Assembly (NCBI RefSeq): GCF_030295915.1
Contig: NZ_AP027361.1
Location: 62,001 to 126,000, forward strand
DNA: 64,000 nucleotides
Reading direction: 5' to 3'
From: Thalassotalea sediminis
GTDB taxonomy: Bacteria; Pseudomonadota; Gammaproteobacteria; Enterobacterales; Alteromonadaceae
How positions within the stretch are numbered: position 1 is the first letter of the stretch; the number at the start of each line of letters is the position of its first letter. The translations under genes were made by a program, and so were the position numbers. The notes under the pieces were generated by a model, which had not been told where the DNA came from, ran no database searches, and worked only from the letters and a program-made list of their open reading frames with translations. This document shows positions 8,215 to 16,799 of the stretch, piece after piece.

Positions 8215-10653
8215 CTATTTCTCCTCTACTACTCGAAGGCACTTGATCACAGGATTGGACAGATATCGTCGTATAGGTAAGTAGCTGCCTAAAAGTGTAA
8301 CACTCGTTACCGCTACAATAGTGGCGGTTAACCAAATAATGGCACTAGCATTAATCAGTTGATTGAGTTGATTATCAAACACGAAAAACAACCCGCAAGT
8401 CGCTAATATACTACTCAACAGACCAATAAATAATGCATTGGCGTTTTCTTTAAACATCTTTGATAATATATCGATGCTTTTAGCGCCTATTGCCATACGT
8501 GTGCCTATTTCATATCGGCGAAGCTGGCTCGAATAACTTAAAATTCCATATAGACCAATTATCGATAAAAATAGCGTTAATATTGTTAAGCCACCTGTAA
8601 CTGCAATCGTCGTATACTGCATGAATAATAAACGATGCTTATCTGCAACAAGTGGTGTTAATTCGCGGAAAGTATAGTGACTCGATATTGATTCTATAAT
8701 GTTGATAAAATCTACTTTATTCAGCGGTGTAGTGACTTTCGATTTTAACATGATATTGGCACGTCTTCTTTTATCAGGCACGTAAGCCCTAGGCGGAATG
8801 TCAAGGTCATTTGGTAAGCGCAAACCGGCTACCACACCAATGATTTTATAGTCGCGTCCCCAGAATTTGATTTTTTTATTTAGAATTGCGCCACTCGGTG
8901 CTATCAACTTGGCCATTGTCTCATTGATCACCATGACAAACTCACCATCAAGAATGTGTTGCTCGCTAAAGTTTTCACCCGTAACAAATGGCTGACTTAG
9001 CATTGGAAAATAACCGTGGTCTACGAGCTTTACTTCTGGCGTGTACAATTTATTTTGTTCTGCATCTAATATAGGGTAATTACCAAACCAAATTAATGGT
9101 GATAATGAAATTGTTGATTGAGCTATTTCTGGATGTTGATTTAAGGCATTATTGATTTGCATTAAGTCACTGCGCAGTATTTCAGTTGGCGTCTCTGTGG
9201 GGTTTTTCTCCATTAATCTTAATTGCCATATATTATCTACGGAAATCCCCATTGGTTGATTAATTGTCTTATATGCTTGATTAAACATCGCGAGGTTAAT
9301 AAAAATTAATGTCGCAGCAATGGTAATTTGAGTCGCAATTAATGCTGTTCTTATCGAGGCCTTAATTTGCAAACCGCTACCCTTACCACTTTGGCTTAGA
9401 GCTAAGCTAAGTCGATGATATGGTACTAGTTTTCGACATACGAGTGTAAAAAATAAATTGAGAAATATTAATACAAATACACTAAACCCTAATGAGAACC
9501 ATGATAATGAAAGCTCTTTAGCTCTAGGTAGTACGGCATCTAAATGCAGCTGTAGGAGATAAAAACCCAAATAGGCAATTGCCAGCACAAAAGGCAGTGC
9601 GATCAATAGCAACACCCCATATTCTATAAAGATGAGTTTAAATAAATTAAACTTCTTAGCGCCTATCGCGGCATGAATCGCTAAATTGCGCTGTTGTTCA
9701 ATCGCTCTCGACATAAACAAGTTAGTGATATTTGTCATGGCGATGAAAAAAATACCTAAACAGGCAAAAAACACATAATAAATCAGCTCTGATTGTCCTT
9801 GATAGATAGCATTGGTTAGATCAATGAGTGCAATGGAAACTGTCCATTTTTGAAAACTTGGTTGATCGACATAGGTTTGTTGCCATAAATCACGTTGTTG
9901 ACTATTTAATTGGTGTTGAAAGCGATTAGTATTTTGGCCTTTTTCAATTTTCATTAGCACGCTTACGGCACCATCAATTGCCGAAAGTTTACCCCAGCCC
10001 ATTTGTTCGGCCCAGTTATAATCCCAGGTTAACCAAAGTTGGCTTTTACGACCAATACCTTTAATTTCGGGGTCAACAAAATCTGGAGATAGCACACCGA
10101 TAATCGGGTGCGAAATACCTCTAATTTCAATACTTTTTTCTTGAATATTCTGATCACTATCAAACAGTTCTTGCCAAAGTTTATAACTTAGAATGGCGCC
10201 AGGAGTATAGTTGTCGATTTTATGTTGGTGGGTAAAGTTAGTGCCTACAATGAATGTCGCGCCTAATAAATCAAACCATTCGTTGGTCACATAAGCACTT
10301 TCAACAGTGACAGGCTCTGCTAAAGAGGTGATCACATCAGTGACTAGATAACTAAGTGCAATATCTACATTTTCGCTTTGGTTTTTATATATATGCTTTG
10401 CCGCAGGATAAGAAAATCCTTCACCGATAAAATCACCCTCTTGGTTTACCATAGACTGCTTTGCAACATACAGTTTATCTATCTCAGGATAAGGCAAAGG
10501 CTTTATTAACATGAGGTAAATCAAGGTGGTTGCGCATAACAATGCACCCAAGGTAATTGCAATAGTCGCGACAACATTAATACCAAACATAGGGTGTCTT
10601 TTTATCGATTCCCATGATTGTTTTATTGAGTAAGCGCTAAATAAGGTGCTCAT
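8215..10653 (-). CDS. ABC exporter permease, MacB/FtsX type (second)
   Basis: Inner-membrane permease of 812 residues and the last gene of the export operon. Architecture: membrane helix (about 22-48), large periplasmic MacB-like core domain, three-helix FtsX domain (about 290-400), a further helix near 430-450, a second periplasmic segment, and a C-terminal FtsX triplet ending close to the C-terminus with the ETGTRMAIGAK-like coupling motif (YEIGTRMAIGAK). This 8-helix double FtsX layout is that of type VII-like exporters moving peptides, lipids or antimicrobials. Its start overlaps the stop of the preceding permease by one base (TAATG), implying translational coupling and a heterodimer. Confidence 0.92.
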   Translation of the reverse strand: MSTLFSAYSIKQSWESIKRHPMFGINVVATIAITLGALLCATTLIYLMLIKPLPYPEIDKLYVAKQSMVNQEGDFIGEGFSYPAAKHIYKNQSENVDIALSYLVTDVITSLAEPVTVESAYVTNEWFDLLGATFIVGTNFTHQHKIDNYTPGAILSYKLWQELFDSDQNIQEKSIEIRGISHPIIGVLSPDFVDPEIKGIGRKSQLWLTWDYNWAEQMGWGKLSAIDGAVSVLMKIEKGQNTNRFQHQLNSQQRDLWQQTYVDQPSFQKWTVSIALIDLTNAIYQGQSELIYYVFFACLGIFFIAMTNITNLFMSRAIEQQRNLAIHAAIGAKKFNLFKLIFIEYGVLLLIALPFVLAIAYLGFYLLQLHLDAVLPRAKELSLSWFSLGFSVFVLIFLNLFFTLVCRKLVPYHRLSLALSQSGKGSGLQIKASIRTALIATQITIAATLIFINLAMFNQAYKTINQPMGISVDNIWQLRLMEKNPTETPTEILRSDLMQINNALNQHPEIAQSTISLSPLIWFGNYPILDAEQNKLYTPEVKLVDHGYFPMLSQPFVTGENFSEQHILDGEFVMVINETMAKLIAPSGAILNKKIKFWGRDYKIIGVVAGLRLPNDLDIPPRAYVPDKRRRANIMLKSKVTTPLNKVDFINIIESISSHYTFRELTPLVADKHRLLFMQYTTIAVTGGLTILTLFLSIIGLYGILSYSSQLRRYEIGTRMAIGAKSIDILSKMFKENANALFIGLLSSILATCGLFFVFDNQLNQLINASAIIWLTATIVAVTSVTLLGSYLPIRRYLSNPVIKCLRVVEEK

Positions 10654-13061
10654 TACTCATCTCCCCTTAGACACAGGATGGTAGGTTGATTAAGATATTT
10701 CTTTACAGGCAAATAGCTAGCAATAAGCACAATTGTACTTACAATGATAAGGCTAGTTAGGAATATCCAGATAAGTTGCGTCGACAAATACTCATTGAGA
10801 AGGTCGTTAAAGATATAGAACCCTGAGCATATGATGACCAAGTTGATCATGAGTCCTAAAGCCAGTGGTTTGATATTTTCACCACATACCAAAGTAACGA
10901 TATCTTTTGCTTTTGCGCCTATCGCAATACGTGTACCTATTTCGAAACGTCGTATCTCACTATTATATTTTAAAATGCCATACAAACCGATTGCACACAA
11001 AAGCAAAGTAATTATTATCAGTAGTAAGGTCGATACGGTCGTCGTTTTACTGGCAAATAAGTGATTGTCTTTATAGTGTTCGATAGGGTTGTAGCTAAAT
11101 ATATTAAGTTGTGGACTAATGTCTGTCGCGATAGAAAGAATAGCATCTCGCGTCAATGTTTGATTTGGTTTAGTCTTAATTAATAAGGCATTACGTGATG
11201 CATTAGATAAAAAGTAGAACCGAGGTTCTGGTGCTTTTTGTCCCGGCACTATAATACTTTTCACGACACCTGAAACGAACGTTGAATTATTAATCTTTAG
11301 GCCAATTACATCCCCGTTAGGAGCCATTTTATTTGCTAAAAGATCATTGACGACAATTCCACGCAATTCTTCTTTACGTTGACTATTTTTTACATTTTCC
11401 CCGGCGATTAATGGCTGGTTAATTAATGCAAAATAATTCTCATCTATATCTTTAGCACGTTCAGAATATTTTCGTCCGGATTGCTGTTCTGTAAAGGCCA
11501 ATGTAAAGAACGCAGAAGGGCGTTGAGATTGGCTAACGCCGGCCACACTTGGAAGCGCTGACAATTCACGAATCAAGCTTTGCATTGCATTTTCGCTCAT
11601 TCCTTGATTAGCACTAGGTAAAGCCATGACTAATGCATGAATATTGTTAGTTTCATACCCTAAGGGCTTATGCATAACTTTATAGGCATCGGTAAACAAA
11701 ATGCTATTAGCAAAGACTAGAAATATCGAAATCGCTATTTGACTGGTAATCAAAACTTTTCGTGTTTTTGTTGAAATTTGTACTTTAGTGCCTTTACCAC
11801 TGCTTCTGAGGCTAGTGATCAGTTGACGATAATTGGTGAACCGTAGGCTGAGGGCGATAAAAAATAGAATAAGAACAGCTAAAATGGTTAGTGCTGCACC
11901 TATAGAAAACAAGTTTAAGGTTAATTCTGCGACACGAGGTAAGTAACTATCAAGGTAGGTTCGAATAAAATGAAAGCCTAGTTCAGCGATGAACAGACTT
12001 ATGGCTAAGGCGATTGTCAGTAAAATAATTGCCTCCGCAACGACCATGGACACAATACCTGATGTTGGCGCACCTACAGCAGCATTAATGGCAAGGGTGT
12101 GTTGTTGTTGTACCGTTCTTGCCAAATAAAGGTTGGCGATATTAGCAATGGCGATAATGGCTAAACCTAAGGTACCTAGCACTAGTAATAATAGTAGTTG
12201 CTCGTTGTCTTGAATTAATAGTTCGCTTAAAGGAGATGTAACAATATTAATAGACCAATTATCAAAAAAGCTATGTTCAGCAACTTTGTTTTTCCAATTA
12301 TCACTGATTAACTGAGTTAACCGCTGCGACGCTTGTGCGTGGCTTATTGTGGTCGGAAGCTTGCCAACGAAGGCTAGTGAGCCATCATCATTGCCCCAAC
12401 GAACGCGTTCGGAATCTGGTACAGAATTAAAGTCCCAAGGGATAAATAGCTTTGACTTTAGCCCAGGAGCGGCTAGGTTAAGCTCATTAAATTCTGGCGC
12501 TAAAACGCCGATAATTTCAAATGACTTACCGCCAAAACTAATGTTGTAGCCGATAATGTCCTCTCTACCAGCAAATGTATCTTGCCAAGCTTGATCACTG
12601 ATTATAGCGACGGGGTTAAAGCTATCGACCTTTTCGCTTGCTTCAAATTGACGACCTAACTGCATTGGTGCGGCAAAAATATCGAACCATTCAGGTGTAA
12701 TGAAAGAAATTTCAACGAATGGTTTGTTAGGCTCTGACGTTAAAATATCAGCATCGAAATATTGCATTGCGACTTGCGAAAAAGTGTTGTGATTTTTATA
12801 CAAGTGCATCAAATTAGGGTAAGTAAAAGCATGCCCGTCGATATTTTTTTCACCATTGATTAGTTGATGTTCAACAGTGGTTAATTGTTGTTGATCTGGA
12901 TAAGGTAAAGGTTTGTATAGCATGACAAAAGCTAACGTTAACGCACAAATCAACGCGCCTAACGTAAAGGCTAAAGTGGAAACAACTGCGAAACCATAAC
13001 TTTTATTATGCGTGAGGTTTTTAAAAGCCATCGTTAGGTGATAGAGGAATAATCGCATCAC
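10653..13061 (-). CDS. ABC exporter permease, MacB/FtsX type (first)
   Basis: Paralogue of the next permease (802 residues, same layout): first helix with GALICALTLAFVMLYKPLPYP, periplasmic core, FtsX triplet around 285-400 (LAIIAIANIANLYLARTVQQQ), single helix near 435, second periplasmic part, and terminal FtsX triplet with FEIGTRIAIGAKAKDI. Both permeases share YKPLPYP-type motifs and the GTR.AIGAK coupling helix, so they arose by duplication and probably pair in one complex with the ATPase upstream. 26 bases separate it from the ATPase gene. Confidence 0.92.
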   Translation of the reverse strand: MMRLFLYHLTMAFKNLTHNKSYGFAVVSTLAFTLGALICALTLAFVMLYKPLPYPDQQQLTTVEHQLINGEKNIDGHAFTYPNLMHLYKNHNTFSQVAMQYFDADILTSEPNKPFVEISFITPEWFDIFAAPMQLGRQFEASEKVDSFNPVAIISDQAWQDTFAGREDIIGYNISFGGKSFEIIGVLAPEFNELNLAAPGLKSKLFIPWDFNSVPDSERVRWGNDDGSLAFVGKLPTTISHAQASQRLTQLISDNWKNKVAEHSFFDNWSINIVTSPLSELLIQDNEQLLLLLVLGTLGLAIIAIANIANLYLARTVQQQHTLAINAAVGAPTSGIVSMVVAEAIILLTIALAISLFIAELGFHFIRTYLDSYLPRVAELTLNLFSIGAALTILAVLILFFIALSLRFTNYRQLITSLRSSGKGTKVQISTKTRKVLITSQIAISIFLVFANSILFTDAYKVMHKPLGYETNNIHALVMALPSANQGMSENAMQSLIRELSALPSVAGVSQSQRPSAFFTLAFTEQQSGRKYSERAKDIDENYFALINQPLIAGENVKNSQRKEELRGIVVNDLLANKMAPNGDVIGLKINNSTFVSGVVKSIIVPGQKAPEPRFYFLSNASRNALLIKTKPNQTLTRDAILSIATDISPQLNIFSYNPIEHYKDNHLFASKTTTVSTLLLIIITLLLCAIGLYGILKYNSEIRRFEIGTRIAIGAKAKDIVTLVCGENIKPLALGLMINLVIICSGFYIFNDLLNEYLSTQLIWIFLTSLIIVSTIVLIASYLPVKKYLNQPTILCLRGDE

Positions 13062-13087
13062 AGATCCCTTAGTTATGTTCGTATCTA

Positions 13088-13789
13088 TTAAGCCGAGGCT
13101 TTTGCTAAAGGTGCGTGTAACACCTTACCATCGAGTAGTTGCACTTTAATTTTTGCCATATCCGCGTATCTAGGATCATGCGTCACCATGCAAATTGTTG
13201 TACCTTGTTTGTTTAACTCATCCAGCAAGTCCATGACTTGATCACCTGCTTTTGAATCTAGGTTACCGGTTGGCTCATCCACTAATAAGATGCTGGGATT
13301 GGCAACTAATGCTCTAGCAATAGCGACACGTTGTTGCTGGCCACCAGATAACTGATTTGGTTTGTGACTGGTTCGATGCGAAAGCCCTACTTGTTCTAAG
13401 CGGCCTAATACACGCTTTTCTATTTCTAGCGTACTAAATTTCTGGCTATGGTAGCGCAGAGGTAAAGCTACGTTGTCATATACTGTTAACTCGTCTATCA
13501 AGTTAAACGATTGAAAGATAAAACCTATCTTTTCGTTTCTTACGGTGGCTGCTTGGTTTAATGTTAAAGAGGTAACGTCATTACCTTCAATAAAGTATTT
13601 ACCTTCAGTAGCAAAATCTAATAGGCCCATTATCGATAACAAGGTTGATTTACCGCAACCTGAAGGACCCGAGATAGATACGTATTCTCCCTCATGTATC
13701 GTTAAGCTTATGCCTGATAGCGCGTGTGTCTCTAATTCTTCCGTTTCAAATACTTTCGTTATTTGCTCGAGTTTTAGTATTTCTTTCAT
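13088..13789 (-). CDS. ABC transporter ATPase, LolD/MacB-type
   Basis: Cytoplasmic ATPase subunit of 233 residues powering the exporter. Walker [10 protein letters not shown] at 41-49, Q-loop in [18 protein letters not shown] near 90-107, ABC signature LSGGQ at 147-151, Walker B ILLVDEP at 167-173, D-loop NLD and switch histidine in MVTHDP. The order and the [11 protein letters not shown] region match the MacB/LolD/FtsE group that drives FtsX-type permeases. It lies between the adaptor gene (10-base gap) and the two permeases in one leftward operon. Confidence 0.95.
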   Translation of the reverse strand: MKEILKLEQITKVFETEELETHALSGISLTIHEGEYVSISGPSGCGKSTLLSIMGLLDFATEGKYFIEGNDVTSLTLNQAATVRNEKIGFIFQSFNLIDELTVYDNVALPLRYHSQKFSTLEIEKRVLGRLEQVGLSHRTSHKPNQLSGGQQQRVAIARALVANPSILLVDEPTGNLDSKAGDQVMDLLDELNKQGTTICMVTHDPRYADMAKIKVQLLDGKVLHAPLAKASA

Positions 13790-13799
13790 AAGAAGGTCC

Positions 13800-15044
13800 T
13801 TAATTTAATGCAATTTCTTGTGTTTGGTAGTTGGTTAGATCAGTCAATATAAAACTATCACCCGGTGAGGCACCTTGCTCAATAGCAACATAGCGAGATG
13901 TTTTTTGGCCAAATATAATCTCAACACGAGTCGCCTTATTGTGTCCTTGTTCTAGGCGGTACATCGGTTGTTGGTGCTTAGCCTGTATATTGGCTGGTCG
14001 TTCGATATAAGCAACATTTTTTAGCACGTCAGTTACAATCTCAGCATTGACGTTTTGCTCTGGACGCATGTCACTTTTTAATGATTCTGTAAAGATAACG
14101 TCAATTAAAACGGCGTTATCTTTTACTATAGGGTCAATGCGAGAAACCTTACCGAGTATAATGGCTTGGCGAGTATCAACTTCCACTGCTTGTCCGATAC
14201 GTATAGTGCTCGCTTGTGATTGTGGTACTTGTATCTCTGCGATCAAGTCGCTAGTGCTGCCAATCAGAGCTATTTCCTGTCCAGGATTAATGCTTTGGCC
14301 TAAATTGATGGGTAACCTTTGCAAAATTCCGTCAAATTTTGCGGTTACATTTAAAGCGTTCAGACGATCTCGAGCATTTTTTACTGTGTTTAGTTGTTGG
14401 TTAATACTTTCTTGCTGAATGAGTAAAGCTTCTTGATGGACTTTTTGCAAATGTATTAAACTTTGATTTGCTAAGCTAATTTTAGTTTTTAACTGTTTTT
14501 CATTTAACTGCGATTCACGAAATGTAAGCCCTGATACGATACCCTGTTTAAAGAGCTTTTCTTCCGCTTCTCTTTTTAAGCTAGCTGCTTCTAGCATTGC
14601 AGAGTATTCAGCAATTTTAGACTTCTCGGCAATAATTTCTCTTTGCTGATTAAGTGCTAATTGGCGTGAATTTGCTTGCAGGCTTACGAGTTGTTGTTGG
14701 GCACTAGAAAGCTGATAATCAAGTTCAGGGTTTTCAAGCTTTACAATTATGCTGCCTTGTTCGACAACAGCGCCTGGTTTTAACAAGATCTCTTTAACCG
14801 TGGCACGCGTTAATGCGGTGATAAGCTCCTGCTTATGAGAAACCAATTTACCATAGCCATCTACGGTCACTTTTAGGTCACCTTGAGTTACTTGAGCAAT
14901 CACTAAGTCTTTTTTATTTAAAGTTACCTGGCTAACACTTTGCTTTACCAAATATATTGATAGTAAGGCGAGTAGCACGATTACACTGATAACCATACGT
15001 TTGATTGACTTGTTGTCAGAAGGCTTTTGTTTTACAACATCCAT
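13800..15044 (-). CDS. periplasmic adaptor (HlyD/MacA-like membrane-fusion protein)
   Basis: First gene of the export operon, 414 residues. One N-terminal membrane helix (MVISVIVLLALLSIYLVKQ, about 17-35), then a split biotinyl-lipoyl-like domain (VKEILLKPGAVVEQGSIIVKLENPELD) flanking a long alpha-hairpin coiled coil (about 105-220, rich in Gln/Leu), then beta-barrel and membrane-proximal domains. It would link the permease/ATPase complex across the periplasm to an outer-membrane channel of the TolC type, which is not encoded in this window. The start codon is 37 bases downstream of a sigma-54 promoter candidate. Confidence 0.92.
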   Translation of the reverse strand: MDVVKQKPSDNKSIKRMVISVIVLLALLSIYLVKQSVSQVTLNKKDLVIAQVTQGDLKVTVDGYGKLVSHKQELITALTRATVKEILLKPGAVVEQGSIIVKLENPELDYQLSSAQQQLVSLQANSRQLALNQQREIIAEKSKIAEYSAMLEAASLKREAEEKLFKQGIVSGLTFRESQLNEKQLKTKISLANQSLIHLQKVHQEALLIQQESINQQLNTVKNARDRLNALNVTAKFDGILQRLPINLGQSINPGQEIALIGSTSDLIAEIQVPQSQASTIRIGQAVEVDTRQAIILGKVSRIDPIVKDNAVLIDVIFTESLKSDMRPEQNVNAEIVTDVLKNVAYIERPANIQAKHQQPMYRLEQGHNKATRVEIIFGQKTSRYVAIEQGASPGDSFILTDLTNYQTQEIALN

Positions 15045-15080
15045 AATAGTATTATTAATTAATTGAATTACGATGTATTT

Positions 15081-15095
15081 GCGAAAACCATGCCA
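15081..15095 (-). promoter_or_regulatory. sigma-54 (-24/-12) promoter of the ABC export operon
   Basis: Read on the minus strand this is TGGCATGGTTTTCGC. It keeps the invariant GG and GC with the exact 10-base spacing of the TGGCAC-N5-TTGC consensus and has two mismatches elsewhere. Transcription would start near 15070, giving a leader of about 26 bases before the adaptor ATG. The only sigma-54 activator gene in the window lies about 3 kb away (18058-19398). Confidence 0.65.
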
Positions 15096-15176
15096 AACAA
15101 AATATGCTTAACAATCAATGGTATGTGTTTTTTTCTTTTAGCGCTCAACGAAAAAAGTTCAATTACGGACGACTTA

Positions 15177-15186
15177 ATTTCGGAAT
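15177..15186. promoter_or_regulatory. palindromic upstream activator site candidate
   Basis: ATTTCGGAAT is a near-palindrome (8 of 10 positions symmetric) about 85-100 bases upstream of the sigma-54 promoter, the usual distance for NtrC-type enhancer sites. The same 10-mer, read on the other strand as ATTCCGAAAT, occurs at 16747-16756 next to the kinase gene. Confidence 0.45.
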
Positions 15187-15259
15187 CAGACTCTTTTATA
15201 ATGTTGCCCTTTTACATCTTTAACGGCACCATGTTTTAACGAAATTTTATGAGGTAAAT

Positions 15260-15934
15260 ATGAAGCAATATTTAATTTGGGATTTACCCATTAGAATATT
15301 TCACTGGTTACTTGTAATAACAATTAGCGCTCTTTGGTATACCTCTGAGCCTGATAACAACATGATCGAAACACATATTAAACTTGGCTTTTTTGCGCTT
15401 GGATTAATTATCTTTCGAATCTGTTGGGGGATTGTTGGTACAAAGCACGCTATATTTGTAAACTTTTTGCCAACACCAACGCGATTAAAACATTACTTAA
15501 AGGGCAAACAACAAACGCCAGGACATAACCCAATGGGCGCTTTTATGGTGGTTGCTTTTTTGCTACTCATTGGCTCTCAGGCGACAAGTGGGTTGTTCAT
15601 TAATGATGATATCTTTTCTTCTGGACCTTACTATGGTGTCTTAAGCGGGGAATTAGAAAAGCTGATGAACACTATACATCATTGGGGGTTTGATTTGATT
15701 TTAATCGCGTCTGTAATTCACGTAGGTGCTGTGATTTATTATCGAGTCGCTAAAGGGAAAAATCTTGTTAAGCCGATGTTTACTGGTAAAAAGCAAGAAG
15801 GCGAGGTTAACGCATCAGATAGTATTTCTCATTCTAAGTTGTGGACATTTGTTGCGGTTGTTTTATTAGTTGCATTATTTGTCTATTGGCTTGTAGTCAT
15901 TAATGCACCAGTAGTGGAAGAGTTTTATTATTAA
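15260..15934 (+). CDS. cytochrome b561-like di-haem membrane protein
   Basis: Inner-membrane b-type cytochrome of 224 residues (bacterial cytochrome b561/Ni-hydrogenase cytochrome b fold). Four membrane spans in the core carry haem-ligand histidine candidates: H in IRIFHWLLV (about 15), H in IETHIKLGF, and histidines in IHHWGFDLILIASVIHVGAV. A fifth hydrophobic helix ends the protein. Such proteins pass electrons between quinol and periplasmic cytochromes. The convergent neighbour is a cytochrome c', a plausible partner. A GAGG Shine-Dalgarno precedes the ATG. Confidence 0.9.
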   Translation: MKQYLIWDLPIRIFHWLLVITISALWYTSEPDNNMIETHIKLGFFALGLIIFRICWGIVGTKHAIFVNFLPTPTRLKHYLKGKQQTPGHNPMGAFMVVAFLLLIGSQATSGLFINDDIFSSGPYYGVLSGELEKLMNTIHHWGFDLILIASVIHVGAVIYYRVAKGKNLVKPMFTGKKQEGEVNASDSISHSKLWTFVAVVLLVALFVYWLVVINAPVVEEFYY

Positions 15935-15959
15935 AAAAAGCGGCTAGTTGCCGCTTTTT
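15935..15959. terminator. bidirectional terminator between cytochrome genes
   Basis: 10-bp stem AAAAAGCGGC/GCCGCTTTTT (15935-15944 and 15950-15959) with a TAGTT loop. It has T-runs on both strands and serves the convergent cytochrome b561 and cytochrome c' genes. Confidence 0.88.
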
Positions 15960-15983
15960 ATCAAATGACTGATGTCAGAGAAA

Positions 15984-16454
15984 TTAATCCATTTTAAAGT
16001 TATCGTGGCAGCCGCCACATGATTTACCCACGCCGCCGATAGCTTTTTTAATGTCGCCTTCTTCACCTGTTGCTGCAACTGTCACTAAATGCTTTGACGC
16101 GTTACTTAGTTCAGCAATTGCTTTTTCAAAATCTGCACGCTGCGACCAAACTTTATCTAGTGCTTCTGTTTTAACGTTGAAGCCAGAAGTATCTAATCTT
16201 GTATGATCATCAATCATTAAGGAAAGCTGGTTTATTCTTGCTGCATGCTTTGCGACTGTTTCTGCGTTAAATGCAATTTTCCCACGAGCCATGCCACCTA
16301 ATGGAGACATGTTAGCACCAAGCAGTTTAAACACTGCTTGACGAGTTTCTGTTGCTCTTTGTGCTTGTTTTTCTGATTTTGCACTTTGCGCACTCGCTGT
16401 AAATACCGTCAGAGTTAATGCGCTTAACATTGCTACTTTTACTATGTGTTTCAT
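15984..16454 (-). CDS. cytochrome c' (periplasmic, four-helix)
   Basis: A 156-residue periplasmic class II c-type cytochrome. Signal peptide ending about residue 22 (VFTASAQS), a four-helix-bundle region, and the haem attachment site CGGCH close to the C-terminus (about 147-151), the defining position for cytochrome c'. Family members bind NO or CO and may protect against nitrosative stress or shuttle electrons. The proximal ligand is the CXXCH histidine. Pairing with a convergent b561-type cytochrome gene recurs in proteobacteria and suggests electron exchange between them. Confidence 0.93.
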   Translation of the reverse strand: MKHIVKVAMLSALTLTVFTASAQSAKSEKQAQRATETRQAVFKLLGANMSPLGGMARGKIAFNAETVAKHAARINQLSLMIDDHTRLDTSGFNVKTEALDKVWSQRADFEKAIAELSNASKHLVTVAATGEEGDIKKAIGGVGKSCGGCHDNFKMD

Positions 16455-16799
16455 GATATGCCCTTATGCATGAAGTTACTTTACTTTGCACTATTCTTAA
16501 CGATTTAGTTTGCTATGCCTAGTTATTTTGTCTCAGAGCGATGTCGTTCTATCGATGCCTTAGCCTATGTAAAATGTCTTATTTTTATATTTTTTGACTT
16601 TTTTAAGCATTCTCTTAATTAACGATTAATGCTTTTAATTTGCAAAAAGCTACGTTACAGTAAACTGATGTTTAAAAAACACACAGCTATGTGTTTTTAT
16701 GTAAGTTGATATTATTCAGTAGTTTATATTGGTTTTGAAGAGGCGCATTCCGAAATCGGACTACATCTTCCCAATATCGAACTTTTCTTCTGTTGTGCA
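16455..16799. other. 345-base intergenic region
   Basis: AT-rich stretch between the cytochrome c' start and the histidine kinase stop. I see no gene. The only structure I can point to is the palindrome at 16747-16760. No -24/-12 element with correct spacing faces the cytochrome c' gene. Confidence 0.6.
16747..16760. promoter_or_regulatory. palindrome sharing a 10-mer with the activator site
   Basis: ATTCCGAAATCGGA contains TCCGA-AA-TCGGA, a 12-base inverted repeat with a 2-base centre (16749-16760), and the 10-mer ATTCCGAAAT also found at 15177-15186 on the other strand. It lies 40 bases beyond the kinase stop. Possibly a second binding site of the NtrC-type regulator. Confidence 0.35.

Noticed and set aside
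15220..15245. rightward sigma-54 promoter (CGGCACCATGTTTTAA) for the cytochrome b561 gene
   Set aside because: It matches the -24 half, but the obligatory GC at -12 is absent.
16455..16750. sigma-54 promoter for cytochrome c'
   Set aside because: No GC-N10-CC pair with the right spacing was found on the relevant strand despite the nearby palindrome.
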